In this document: positions 36,578 through 44,888 of the stretch, in pieces
Layout: each line of letters starts with the position of its first letter
How positions within the stretch are numbered: position 1 is the stretch's first letter
From: Pedobacter sp.
Lineage (GTDB): Bacteria > Bacteroidota > Bacteroidia > Sphingobacteriales > Sphingobacteriaceae
Assembly: GCF_031119335.1 (NCBI RefSeq)
Contig: NZ_JAVHXT010000002.1
Location: forward strand, 186,001 to 250,000
Length of the DNA stretch: 64,000 bases
Direction: 5' to 3'
Notes under the pieces: generated by a model
The model's database searches: none
What the model was told of the DNA's origin: nothing
The model's input: the letters and a program-made list of their open reading frames with translations, nothing else
Translations under genes and position numbers: made by a program

Positions 36578-37114
36578 ATGATATTATCGGACAAACGGAT
36601 ACTTGAAGAGATAGACAAAGGCACCATTATTATTGAACCATTTAAACCAGAGTGTTTAGGCACCAACTCTTACGATGTACACTTAGGCAAATATTTAGCA
36701 ACCTACAAAGACCGCATATTGGACGCCAAAGCACATAACAAAATAGAACATTTCGAAATTCCGAAAGATGGTTTTGTGTTGCAACCAGGCACTTTATACT
36801 TGGGCGTAACCGTAGAATATACCGAAACACATGAACATATTCCGTTTTTAGAAGGAAAAAGCAGTACTGGTAGGCTAGGAATAGATATCCACGCTACTGC
36901 GGGTAAAGGCGACGTTGGTTTTTGTAATACTTGGACATTGGAGATTTCTTGTGCACAACCGGTACGTATCTACGCAGGCATGCCTATTGGCCAATTAATT
37001 TACTTTATGGTAGAGGGTGAAATTGCCAACCTTTACAACACTAAAACCAATGCAAAATACAACCATAAAACCACACGCCCAGTAGAAAGCATGATGTGGA
37101 AAAACATTTTTTAA
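36578..37114 (+). CDS. dcd: dCTP deaminase
   Basis: The protein has 178 residues. It converts dCTP to dUTP, feeding dTMP synthesis. The trimeric dUTPase fold is shown by the N-terminal MILSDKRILEEIDKGTIIIE, LGTNSYDVHLG, the catalytic region GKSSTGRLGIDIHATAGKGD with its Arg and Ser, the Glu in TLEISC, and the C-terminal NAKYNHKTTRPVES. Length is normal. Probably monocistronic; a degenerate -7 element (TAATTTAG) lies about 20 bases upstream. Confidence 0.97.
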   Translation: MILSDKRILEEIDKGTIIIEPFKPECLGTNSYDVHLGKYLATYKDRILDAKAHNKIEHFEIPKDGFVLQPGTLYLGVTVEYTETHEHIPFLEGKSSTGRLGIDIHATAGKGDVGFCNTWTLEISCAQPVRIYAGMPIGQLIYFMVEGEIANLYNTKTNAKYNHKTTRPVESMMWKNIF

Positions 37115-37276
37115 GTCTTTTTGAACCTTGTAACTAAAATAATAGTCTATAGTTTATCAATTTAGAAATTGCTTTTTGTAACTTGAGGTGTTAATTGTCA
37201 ATATATCAGCAAAAAGAACATTTAAAGAAGGGCGTAATAAGAGCATTTCAAATTGGCAAACTAAAAGCACAGACAA

Positions 37277-40012
37277 ATGAAAATTAAAAATATTACGTTC
37301 TCGATAACGCTCTCTAGAACGCTCTCAAAACGCTTCATATTATCGGTTTTTGGCGTAGCTATACTTAGCTTAATTGGCTCTTCGTCGGTAAATGCACAAG
37401 ATGCTAACATTAGTAATTTCACTACAAAAATTGATGAGCTAACCAGCAAAAGCGCTCAAGAAAAAGTTTATCTGCACATGGATAAACCTTATTACGCCAT
37501 AGGCGATGATATCTGGTTTAAAGCTTATACCATCAATGCCAAAACAGGTCTACCATCAACCATTAGCGGTTTGCTTTATGTAGAACTGATTAACGAAAAA
37601 GATTCGGTAACCAAGCAATTAAAACTGCCAATGAGAAGTGGTATTACTTGGGGAGATTTTAAACTGACCGATTCACTTAGCGAAGGCAACTACCGTGTTA
37701 GGGCCTATACCCAATGGATGCGCAATGCTGGAGAAAATTTCTTTTTCGACAAAACCATTAAAATTGGAAATTCGTGGGCAAACAAGGTTTTTACAAAATC
37801 TAGCAATGTGGTTAGCTCCGAAAACAATCAGCAGAAAGTTACTACCACCATTCAATTTACTGATAAGCAGAATATTCCTTATACCAACGCTCAGATAAAC
37901 TACGAAGTTAAATTAAACAATAAAACAGTAGAAAGGGGCAAAGGCACCACCAACGCTGAGGGAGAAATTACTATTGAAACCGTAAATAAACAACCGGAAG
38001 CTTTAAAAAGTGGTCAAATCATTGCCAACATCACTTTGCCAAATAAACAGGTAGTAAATAAGGAAATTCCGTTAAAAACCACTTCAAAAGATGTGGATGT
38101 TCAGTTTTTCCCTGAAGGTGGCAAATTGGTAGAGGGCTTGCCGAACAAGGTGGCCATCAAATCGGTGAATAGTAACGGACTAGGCGAATTAACCACTTGT
38201 ATAATTATTAATAACGAGGGCACTGAAATTTCTAAATTGGAGACTAACAAGCTCGGAATGGGGTCTTTCTTTTTAAACCCAGCTGCCGGACAAACCTACA
38301 AAGCCAATTTAACATTCTCAGATGGCACAAAAAAAACTGTAAACTTGCCCATAGCAGAAAAGAGCGGACGTGTACTTTCTGTAAGTAATTTAGACAGCAC
38401 CAAAATGTCTATCAAAGTTTACTTTACCGAAGACCTATTGAACAAAGAAGACAACTACTTAATTGCACAACACAATGGTATCGTCTATTTTTCTACCAAG
38501 GTGGCTTCTAGCAAGCAGGTGGTTTCTCTAACTGTTCCTAAAGACAGTTTGCCATCGGGAATTTTACAGATTTCGTTGCTATCTTCAACGTTTATGCCTT
38601 TAAATGAGCGCATAGCCTTTATTAACAATTTGTATGACAAGATTGATGTACAACCGGAAAATTTAAACACTAGCTATGGCAAGCGAGAAAAAGTAGATTT
38701 ATCTTTAGCGACGAGCAACAATGGCAAACCAGTGCAAGGAAGTTTTTCGGTTGCAGTTACCAATACAACAGCAGTAAAACCAGATCCAGAAAATGAAACC
38801 AATATCCTTACCAAGCTATTGCTAACCTCTGATTTGGTGGGCTACGTTGAAAAACCAAACTATTATTTTCTTAATAACGACAGAAATACGAGGTTCGATT
38901 TGGATAATCTTTTACTTACACAAGGCTGGCGGAAAATTGATTGGCAGCAGATTAACAGCGGAGTGGAAACACCACCAAAATTTCTGGTAGAGAAGAAAAT
39001 GCAGATTAGCGGAACCGTAACCAGAAGTGGCAAACCTGTAGTAAAAGGCAAAGTTTCACTTGTTTCGTTTACTGGCGGATTTTTTATGACCGATACCTTA
39101 ACGGACGATAAAGGACGCTTTAATTTCGACATTGAGTTTTTAGATAGCACTAAATTTGTGGTGCAAGCCCGTACTGATAAGGACAGGAAGTTTGTAGATA
39201 TCGTGATGGACAAAGTTCCCGGAATGCTAACCAGTAAAAATCCAAATACTGGCGATATTGAAGTTAATGTAAACCAAGCTTTGGCTTCCTATCTACAAGA
39301 AAGTAGTAGGTATTTTGATGACCAAACTAAGCGAGGTTTATTAAACAGAACTATTTTATTAGATGCAGTAAACATTGTTGAGAAAAGGAAACCTACTCAC
39401 AATTCGTCTAACTTGGGTGGGGCTGGCAACGCCGATGCCGTTTTTACTGCCAAAGATTTAGAAACCGCATTTTCACTTTCGCAGTATTTACAAGGACGTA
39501 TTGCTGGTGTGCAGATTAGAAACGGGCAAGCTTTTGCCAGAGGCAGCCAAAGTCCAATGGTAATAATGCTTGATGGAATGAATATGGGTGAAGAGTTTAA
39601 TTTAGACGATTTGGTAGTACAAGATATAGAAACCGTAGAGATCTTGAAAAGTATTGGCACCACCGCTATTTATGGCATGCAAGGCGGTGCTGGTGTTATA
39701 GTAATTAACACCAAACGTGGTGACGGAGTTAGATCAGTTAACACCTATACCCCAGGCTTAATTAACTTCAACCCTAAAGGCCTAAGCGTTGTTAGAGAAT
39801 TTTACTCGCCAAAATATGATGTAAAACCGGATAGCAGACCAGACCTAAGAACTACTGTTTTTTGGGAACCGCAAATGGTTAGCGACGCAAATGGAAAAGC
39901 AAAAATTAGTTATTTTAATACTGATGTACCAGGGGTTTACCGCATAGTAGTAGAGGGTATTGATGTAAACGGGAATTTGGCAAGGAAGGTGTTGAATTAC
40001 GAAGTAAAATAA
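37277..40012 (+). CDS. Macroglobulin-like protein with TonB-receptor plug domain but no barrel
   Basis: The protein has 911 residues. An N-terminal signal anchor or signal peptide (RFILSVFGVAILSLIGSSSV) precedes alpha-2-macroglobulin-type beta-sandwich domains (KVYLHMDKPYYAIGDDIWFK; RVRAYTQWMRN), several further Ig-like repeats and a carboxypeptidase-regulatory-like module (MQISGTVTRSGKPVVKGKVS). Residues about 725-820 are a TonB plug (LSQYLQGRIAGVQIRNGQAF, then VEILKSIGTTAIYGMQGGAG). No 22-strand barrel follows; the protein ends about 80 residues later. Such proteins are frequent in Bacteroidota and of unknown function, probably in the outer-membrane/periplasmic space. Confidence 0.88.
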   Translation: MKIKNITFSITLSRTLSKRFILSVFGVAILSLIGSSSVNAQDANISNFTTKIDELTSKSAQEKVYLHMDKPYYAIGDDIWFKAYTINAKTGLPSTISGLLYVELINEKDSVTKQLKLPMRSGITWGDFKLTDSLSEGNYRVRAYTQWMRNAGENFFFDKTIKIGNSWANKVFTKSSNVVSSENNQQKVTTTIQFTDKQNIPYTNAQINYEVKLNNKTVERGKGTTNAEGEITIETVNKQPEALKSGQIIANITLPNKQVVNKEIPLKTTSKDVDVQFFPEGGKLVEGLPNKVAIKSVNSNGLGELTTCIIINNEGTEISKLETNKLGMGSFFLNPAAGQTYKANLTFSDGTKKTVNLPIAEKSGRVLSVSNLDSTKMSIKVYFTEDLLNKEDNYLIAQHNGIVYFSTKVASSKQVVSLTVPKDSLPSGILQISLLSSTFMPLNERIAFINNLYDKIDVQPENLNTSYGKREKVDLSLATSNNGKPVQGSFSVAVTNTTAVKPDPENETNILTKLLLTSDLVGYVEKPNYYFLNNDRNTRFDLDNLLLTQGWRKIDWQQINSGVETPPKFLVEKKMQISGTVTRSGKPVVKGKVSLVSFTGGFFMTDTLTDDKGRFNFDIEFLDSTKFVVQARTDKDRKFVDIVMDKVPGMLTSKNPNTGDIEVNVNQALASYLQESSRYFDDQTKRGLLNRTILLDAVNIVEKRKPTHNSSNLGGAGNADAVFTAKDLETAFSLSQYLQGRIAGVQIRNGQAFARGSQSPMVIMLDGMNMGEEFNLDDLVVQDIETVEILKSIGTTAIYGMQGGAGVIVINTKRGDGVRSVNTYTPGLINFNPKGLSVVREFYSPKYDVKPDSRPDLRTTVFWEPQMVSDANGKAKISYFNTDVPGVYRIVVEGIDVNGNLARKVLNYEVK

Positions 40013-40060
40013 AAAGAACATTGAAGAGCATTAATTTTATGCTTGCATAATAAAATCAAA

Positions 40061-40135
40061 CCTCTTAGCTTTATAAACTGTTCATGATTAAGATAATCAC
40101 GAACAGCAAATGTTTTAATCTTAAAAGCTAAGAGG
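40061..40135 (+). promoter_or_regulatory. Nested inverted repeat ending two bases before a start codon
   Basis: The outer arms CCTCTTAGCTTT (40061-40072) and AAAGCTAAGAGG (40124-40135) are perfectly complementary. An inner hairpin pairs CTGTTCATGATTA with TAATCACGAACAG (12 of 13 positions) around a three-base loop. The outer stem contains AGAGG, two bases before the ATG at 40137. If transcribed, the structure would occlude the initiation region. It may instead be one of the dispersed inverted-repeat elements. Confidence 0.6.
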
Positions 40136-40136
40136 T

Positions 40137-40904
40137 ATGAGTACAATTTCCACATCCGTAAAAGATAAACTTGCCATTATCACTTTAAATCGGGGCAAAT
40201 CAAATTCGTTAAACCGAGAAATGGTTACCGAGTTGCAAGATATGCTTCATAACATCGAAAACGATGATAATATTGGCGGAGTAATCATTACTGGAAAAGA
40301 AAACTTCTTTTCTGCAGGCTTAGATCTCATTGAACTTTATCATTACAACGAAGAAGAAGCCAAAAGCTTTTGGAATTTGTTTCTCAATTTCAGCGCAAAA
40401 ATTACTGCATTTAAAAAACCATTGGTAGCGGCTATTAATGGTCATAGTCCAGCAGGAGGTTGCGTAATTGCCTTAGCTTGCGATGCCCGTATAATGGCTG
40501 AAGGCAAGTACATCATTGGCTTAAATGAGGTTCCGGTTGGCATTATTGTTCCTAACAGTATATTCTCGTTATACTCTTTTTGGTTAGGACAAGCCAATGC
40601 TTATCGTAATTTATTAGAAGGCAAACTTTTTTCTCCAGAAGAAGCTTTAAGTGTAGGTTTAGTAGATGAAGTAGTGAAACCAGAAAGCATTATGACGGCT
40701 GCAGAAAGAAAAGTGCGGAAATACATGGCTTTTGAAGCAAATACTTGGCAGCACAGTAAAGTGAACTTACGTAAAGATATTATTGCAGCAACTAGTGCAG
40801 ATCAAACCAAAGACCTAGAAATAATGTTAAAACAGTGGTGGTCTCCGGCTACTAGAGCTATTTTAAAATCGTTGATAGATAACCTGCAGAAGCCTAAATC
40901 TTAA
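40137..40904 (+). CDS. Enoyl-CoA hydratase/isomerase family protein
   Basis: The protein has 255 residues with the crotonase fold. The oxyanion-hole segment is ENFFSAGLDLIEL near 58-70, and the second is AAINGHSPAGGCVIALACDA near 98-117, with IIGLNEVPVGI beyond. The classical hydratase Glu pair is not obvious (GLNEVPVGI carries one Glu), so an isomerase such as delta3,delta2-enoyl-CoA isomerase fits as well. The next gene encodes a dienoyl-CoA-reductase-like SDR, supporting unsaturated fatty-acid oxidation. The start is preceded by a strong inverted repeat. Confidence 0.9.
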   Translation: MSTISTSVKDKLAIITLNRGKSNSLNREMVTELQDMLHNIENDDNIGGVIITGKENFFSAGLDLIELYHYNEEEAKSFWNLFLNFSAKITAFKKPLVAAINGHSPAGGCVIALACDARIMAEGKYIIGLNEVPVGIIVPNSIFSLYSFWLGQANAYRNLLEGKLFSPEEALSVGLVDEVVKPESIMTAAERKVRKYMAFEANTWQHSKVNLRKDIIAATSADQTKDLEIMLKQWWSPATRAILKSLIDNLQKPKS

Positions 40905-40990
40905 TTGTTAAATTGTTTTATTGCTGAATTGTTGACCTTGATATCTCTGAAGCAAGGTTCTCATATCTCACATCTCAATACTCAAATCTT

Positions 40991-41866
40991 ATGTACAATC
41001 AACCAATGTTAAAAGACGACGCTTTAAAAGGAAAAACTATTGTAGTAACTGGCGGCGGAACAGGCTTAGGCAAAGCAATGGGTACTTACTTCCTAAAGCT
41101 GGGAGCCAATTTGGTCATTACCAGCAGGAAATTGGAAGTATTGCAAAAAACAGCCCAAGAAATGGAAGCCGACACAGGCGGTAAAGTTTTAGCTGTACAA
41201 TGTGATGTGAGAGATAATGCCCAGGTTGAAAATGTACTTGCAACTGCTTTAGCAAAATTTGGTAGCGTGGATGTTTTAGTAAACAATGCTGCTGGCAACT
41301 TCATCTCTCCTACCGAACGCTTATCTGCCAATGCTTTTTCTAGTATTATTGATATTGTATTAAAAGGCACGGTAAATTGTACTTTGGCTTTCGGGAAGCA
41401 TTGGATTAAGGAAAAACAACCCGCTAGTGTATTGAATATCGTAACCACTTATGCTTTTACCGGCTCTGCTTATGTCGTTCCATCTGCCTGTGCAAAGGGT
41501 GGCGTATTGGCATTAACTCGCTCTCTAGCGGTAGAATGGGGCAAATACGGAATTAGAACCAATGCCATTGCTCCAGGGCCATTCCCAACCAAAGGTGCTT
41601 GGGATAGATTATTACCTGGAGATTTAGCAGAGAAGTTCGACTTTAAAAATCGTGTGCCGCTAAAACGTGTAGGCGACCATCAGGAATTGGCCAATTTATC
41701 TGCTTTTTTAGTGAGTGATTTTTCCAACTACATCAACGGAGAGGTAATTACCATTGATGGTGGCGAGTGGCTACAAGGTGCTGGTCAAATGAACGGATTA
41801 GAAGCAATTCCCTCAGAAATGTGGGATATGTTGGAGCAAATGACTAGAGGAGCTAAGGGAAGTTAA
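40991..41866 (+). CDS. SDR oxidoreductase, 2,4-dienoyl-CoA reductase type
   Basis: The protein has 291 residues. The Rossmann motif is TGGGTGLGKAM near 20-30 and the central motif is VLVNNAAGNF. Instead of the usual YxxxK, the region reads VPSACAKGGVLALTRSLAVE, as in dienoyl-CoA reductase-type SDRs, which keep Lys but lack Tyr. RTNAIAPGPFPTKGAWDRLL is also typical. It would reduce 2,4-dienoyl-CoA with NADPH and pairs with the upstream crotonase for unsaturated acyl chains. Initiation may be at the ATG at 41006 (MLKDDALKG). Between the two genes lie AT-rich micro-repeats (TCTCATATCTCACATCTCA). Confidence 0.9.
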   Translation: MYNQPMLKDDALKGKTIVVTGGGTGLGKAMGTYFLKLGANLVITSRKLEVLQKTAQEMEADTGGKVLAVQCDVRDNAQVENVLATALAKFGSVDVLVNNAAGNFISPTERLSANAFSSIIDIVLKGTVNCTLAFGKHWIKEKQPASVLNIVTTYAFTGSAYVVPSACAKGGVLALTRSLAVEWGKYGIRTNAIAPGPFPTKGAWDRLLPGDLAEKFDFKNRVPLKRVGDHQELANLSAFLVSDFSNYINGEVITIDGGEWLQGAGQMNGLEAIPSEMWDMLEQMTRGAKGS

Positions 41867-41882
41867 GAGATAAACCGATTTT

Positions 41883-42266
41883 TTAAAGAAGGCGATGGCA
41901 CAACATACAACTCTCTTGTTTGCCCCCAATATTGTAGCGGTTTTTAGCTACCAAATCATACAACCAATCCCTTATAAATTTGGGGATAATAATGAAAAAA
42001 TATAGTGCCCAAAAGAATTTTAATTGTTTAGCAATACGTAGCACAGCCGATGATTTATTATACACCTTACCATTATCCAATAAAATAATACTGGTAAGCT
42101 TATAGGTGTTAAAACCATAAGGATTTAACATTTGTTCCGCGACCTCACTTTGTAAAGAAGCAAACTTAAAAACACCTAGTTTATCGTATTTAATGATAAA
42201 TTGTACTGCACCATTACATAGGTTGCAAGCTCCATCAAAAAATATAATAGACTGTGCTTTTATTAT
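41883..42266 (-). CDS. DCC-family thiol-disulfide oxidoreductase, non-ATG start
   Basis: About 127 residues. The active-site stretch SIIFFDGACNLCNGAVQFII, with CxxC, is the DCC (DUF393) hallmark; the rest, ILLDNGKVYNKSSAVLRIAK and IPKFIRDWLYDLVAKNRYNI, also fits. The only in-frame ATG (42131) lies downstream of the CxxC motif and would delete it. Upstream of CxxC the frame is open back to a TGA at 42273-42275 with no ATG, GTG or TTG. Initiation would have to use ATA (42266 or 42263) or ATT (42248), perhaps by coupling to the overlapping upstream stop. It is the last gene of the peptide-toxin-like operon; DCC proteins often accompany or fuse to HTTM proteins. Confidence 0.78.
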   Translation of the reverse strand: MIKAQSIIFFDGACNLCNGAVQFIIKYDKLGVFKFASLQSEVAEQMLNPYGFNTYKLTSIILLDNGKVYNKSSAVLRIAKQLKFFWALYFFIIIPKFIRDWLYDLVAKNRYNIGGKQESCMLCHRLL

Positions 42267-42511
42267 TTGAAGTCATGCTTGTCAAATATCTCATTATTAT
42301 ACTTTTCTACAGCATCATAAAACTCTTTATCTTTCGCATATTTTTTTTCTTGTTTTGTTATCTGCCCAACAATCTGCTTACTAGTTAGCACCGCTATGAA
42401 AGACAATACATACACAATGATTCCACTTTTCATATCGATAAAAAATAAAATAACCGATAATGGGAACAAAGTAAGAAAAACATAATTCCGTTTAATATTT
42501 TCCATAATCAT
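42263..42511 (-). CDS. Small two-helix membrane protein of the peptide operon
   Basis: The protein has 82 residues. Two helices (YVFLTLFPLSVILFFID and IIVYVLSFIAVLTSKQIVG) are followed by a charged tail (TKQEKKYAKDKEFYDAVEKY). The start at 42511 overlaps the preceding gene; ATG 42505 is an alternative. No family recognised. Its place downstream of the HTTM gene and its membrane nature make it a candidate immunity or accessory protein, by inference only. Confidence 0.72.
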   Translation of the reverse strand: MIMENIKRNYVFLTLFPLSVILFFIDMKSGIIVYVLSFIAVLTSKQIVGQITKQEKKYAKDKEFYDAVEKYNNEIFDKHDFK

Positions 42512-43049
42512 TCGTTTTATTACTTATTTTTTTTGCCACGGCAATGGAAATTGGATAGGCAATTACTCCAGCTATTAACATCCCCATTATAAAAGTAAAC
42601 ATATTTTGCACTAAAAAAGGCCATTTGGAAAAAGAATCATAATCTTTGTTGCTAAGTTCGCTTTGTGTATGGCTTAATACCAATTTTAAAGCCTTTGCGA
42701 ATTTTTTGGAAAATTCATTTCTTGTAATAAATTGATATGCAAAGTCGAACATCATAACCAATAATGTACATAAGAATATATATAAGGAAACCTCATAAAC
42801 ACCTTTTAATGCAGGTTTATTTTGTATGAAATTATGCTTTTTAATTGGGATTACAACCATAGGAACCGTTACCAGTGTAATTATAAAAAACACAACAAAT
42901 GGAATGATGGTTAGCAAACCTATCATTGTATCTGGCATGGTTAAAGGGTCTTTAGGATAAACGAATATACTAAAGACTATAAAACCAACAAGACTTGTCA
43001 CTGTTGCGGCATAAAATGCTATATATGTACTATTCTTAAATTTTTCCAT
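42492..43049 (-). CDS. Four-helix membrane protein of the peptide operon, candidate immunity protein
   Basis: The protein has 185 residues with helices at about 11-31, 42-67, 85-107 and 149-171 (MFTFIMGMLIAGVIAYPISI). The loop QSELSNKDYDSFSKWP is soluble. The overall plan, ending in G-x-L-I-A then KK, loosely resembles DUF4199 proteins of Bacteroidota. Its start overlaps the HTTM gene by 31 bases and its end overlaps the next gene by 20. In Bacillus the Sdp system uses a multi-helix immunity protein, SdpI; homology is not visible here, so the immunity role is inferred from context. Confidence 0.75.
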   Translation of the reverse strand: MEKFKNSTYIAFYAATVTSLVGFIVFSIFVYPKDPLTMPDTMIGLLTIIPFVVFFIITLVTVPMVVIPIKKHNFIQNKPALKGVYEVSLYIFLCTLLVMMFDFAYQFITRNEFSKKFAKALKLVLSHTQSELSNKDYDSFSKWPFLVQNMFTFIMGMLIAGVIAYPISIAVAKKISNKTNDYGKY

Positions 43050-43945
43050 TTAAACAATAATTTGTCTTTTAGTTTTTCAATTATCTCTTTTATCATTCTA
43101 TACTCATCGTCATCTATAAACAGTGCATAAGAACCTATCATAATCCACGAAAAATTATCTATCCTCATAAAAATAAATATGCCAACGTGAAAGAAAAATC
43201 CCAATCCGATTATCCAGAATTTAGTTTTTTTAAACCAGATGAGAAAAGCAAAAGCAAGTTCCCAAAGTAGAGTAAAATAAGTAGCGAGAACTACAAAAAA
43301 ATAGTTTCTAGTTAAAGGAATATTCCAATCAGTAGCCCTAAACTCGGCAACACGCATGGTATAAAAAACAGCAGTTCCGTTTAGCCAAAGGCTACCCTGT
43401 AGCTTTGCCAAGGCTGTAAAAAAGTATACAAATGTAATTTGAATTATTATGGCACAAGTTGCAACAGGGTTAACAATAGTGGTTATAGGTTTAACCAAGC
43501 TTACAATTACATTAAAAATTTTTATCTTCTTATAATAATTGGTGGCAAAATATCGGTAGGAATCTGCCATTATTAAGAATGGAAAGGTTACTTGTATTAC
43601 ATTATCGGACCCATCTAATATGAAAGGATTTCTCATTCTGAGTATGGTAAACATGATGTATAATACAATGCCGCTAAACCAGCCAAACTCTCCAAACAAG
43701 AATAACACCCCAAACACTATCATTACCAACAAAAATAACGTTGGTCTATGGTCTAAAGAAAAATCATAGGCAATAAAGTCGTAATATAAAAAACTCATTG
43801 CTTGTTTATACTCCCCAATTGGATAAACGGCATTAGCCCCAAAAAGTATGTTTGCCATTGGCAAATAAAATAGGCAGCTTTTTAAAAGCAAAAAAGTTAA
43901 TATAATTCTATATAGCGATAAGCCTATTTTTTTGTCCTGCATCAT
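43019..43945 (-). CDS. HTTM domain membrane protein, SdpB-like
   Basis: The protein has 308 residues and about seven helices. Features of HTTM proteins (relatives of vitamin-K-dependent gamma-carboxylase) are the N-terminal KIGLSLYRIILTFLLLKSCL, RMRNPFILDGSDNVIQVTFP, YFFTALAKLQGSLWLNGTAV with FYTMRVAEF, and the late LGFFFHVGIFIFMRIDNFSW with its membrane His. The SdpB family, needed to mature the SdpC toxin in Bacillus, carries this domain. The gene overlaps the DUF5819 gene by one base (TAATG). Inferred role: modification or export of the two upstream peptides. Confidence 0.85.
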   Translation of the reverse strand: MMQDKKIGLSLYRIILTFLLLKSCLFYLPMANILFGANAVYPIGEYKQAMSFLYYDFIAYDFSLDHRPTLFLLVMIVFGVLFLFGEFGWFSGIVLYIMFTILRMRNPFILDGSDNVIQVTFPFLIMADSYRYFATNYYKKIKIFNVIVSLVKPITTIVNPVATCAIIIQITFVYFFTALAKLQGSLWLNGTAVFYTMRVAEFRATDWNIPLTRNYFFVVLATYFTLLWELAFAFLIWFKKTKFWIIGLGFFFHVGIFIFMRIDNFSWIMIGSYALFIDDDEYRMIKEIIEKLKDKLLFKWKNLRIVHI

Positions 43946-44628
43946 TATATTAGTTTCGTAGGCTTAATCCAAAGAGAATTATACCGATAATTTTTTGCTG
44001 AAAAATAATCTTGTTCCCTCTTAGAAAACCTAGGGAAAAAAGCATCTATTATCTTATATTCTATAAATACAGAATCGGGCTTGCTATTTCTATACAACTT
44101 GTTGTAAACCGTTTTACTGTAATTAACCACACCAAAATGCCCCTGCGATTTAATAATATATTTTTCCATTTTATTGGTTATGTCCAAGGTGTCTATCTCT
44201 GTTCTCGTTTTTTTTGTTTCGCTCTCCCAAATTTTAATCCTCAAATCAATAATGTTCGAAGCGCAGGAGTTCAAAAATTTTAAAGGTCTTTGCGTTGGTG
44301 TCCAAAAATTATTGTTTTTCTCTTTTAACAAGGGGGTCACAATATCTATCCAACTAGAATTAGTCGCTCTGCTATTTTTATAGGATATAAACCTTATCTG
44401 TATGGTTTGATTTGAATTTGCAGGATTTGGAGAGAACAACGACCACTTTTGGGAGAAATGTGGGCTAATATAATTCTCCAACTCTACCTTAAACCTATGG
44501 TTGATAGGGTTTGCTGGGAGTTGATACAGAAACAATGCTAAAAAATGAACAATCAATAGCAGATATAAAATACCTGCTATTGATTTTCTAATTATCAAAT
44601 CTACTAAAGTCTTCTTTGTCATAGCCAA
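43945..44628 (-). CDS. DUF5819 family protein, SdpA-like
   Basis: The protein has 227 residues. One N-terminal helix (SIAGILYLLLIVHFLALFLY) is followed by the DUF5819 signature LPANPINHRFKVELENYISP then HFSQKWSLFSPNPANSNQTI. The rest is predicted soluble and extracytoplasmic. The Q-x-W-x-x-F-x-P-N-P pattern resembles SdpA, the partner of SdpB. The start (44628, or ATG 44622) overlaps the end of the preceding peptide gene by about 40 bases, so translation is coupled. Confidence 0.83.
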   Translation of the reverse strand: MAMTKKTLVDLIIRKSIAGILYLLLIVHFLALFLYQLPANPINHRFKVELENYISPHFSQKWSLFSPNPANSNQTIQIRFISYKNSRATNSSWIDIVTPLLKEKNNNFWTPTQRPLKFLNSCASNIIDLRIKIWESETKKTRTEIDTLDITNKMEKYIIKSQGHFGVVNYSKTVYNKLYRNSKPDSVFIEYKIIDAFFPRFSKREQDYFSAKNYRYNSLWIKPTKLI

Positions 44629-44872
44629 TATTCAATGCTAGTACCTCACCATCCTTTCCATAGTCTGTCTTGGTATCCATATAGCCATTATAAAACCCCA
44701 GTACAAATGCAGCCACGAGCAAAAGTCCCTCTGGCTGGTTTGCACTAATGGTATTCATAGCTACGCTATTTTTAACCTCTTTAAAAGCCCCAACTTGAGT
44801 CTTATTGGCAAAAGCTAAAACTGACACAAAAAGCAATAACAAGCATAAGCTTATTGAAATATATTTTTTCAT
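44588..44872 (-). CDS. Secreted small peptide precursor 2, bacteriocin-like
   Basis: The product has 94 residues. The signal peptide is MKKYISISLCLLLLFVSVLA, and the region FANKTQVGAFKEVKNSVAMN follows. The hydrophobic Gly-containing segment GLLLVAAFVLGFYNGYM holds a GxxxG motif (GFYNG). The tail ends EVLALNIGYDKEDFSRFDN. The tail and segment order match precursor 1, including the DFSxFDN terminus, so the two are paralogues. An upstream ATG at 44899 would add nine residues and spoil the signal peptide; 44872 is preferred. Predicted product: secreted peptide cleaved from a larger precursor. No known bacteriocin family recognised. Confidence 0.8.
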   Translation of the reverse strand: MKKYISISLCLLLLFVSVLAFANKTQVGAFKEVKNSVAMNTISANQPEGLLLVAAFVLGFYNGYMDTKTDYGKDGEVLALNIGYDKEDFSRFDN

Positions 44873-44888
44873 AACATTATCGTTTAAC

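Noticed and set aside
41883..42131. DCC gene beginning at ATG 42131
   Set aside because: This would remove the CxxC active site that is clearly encoded in frame upstream.
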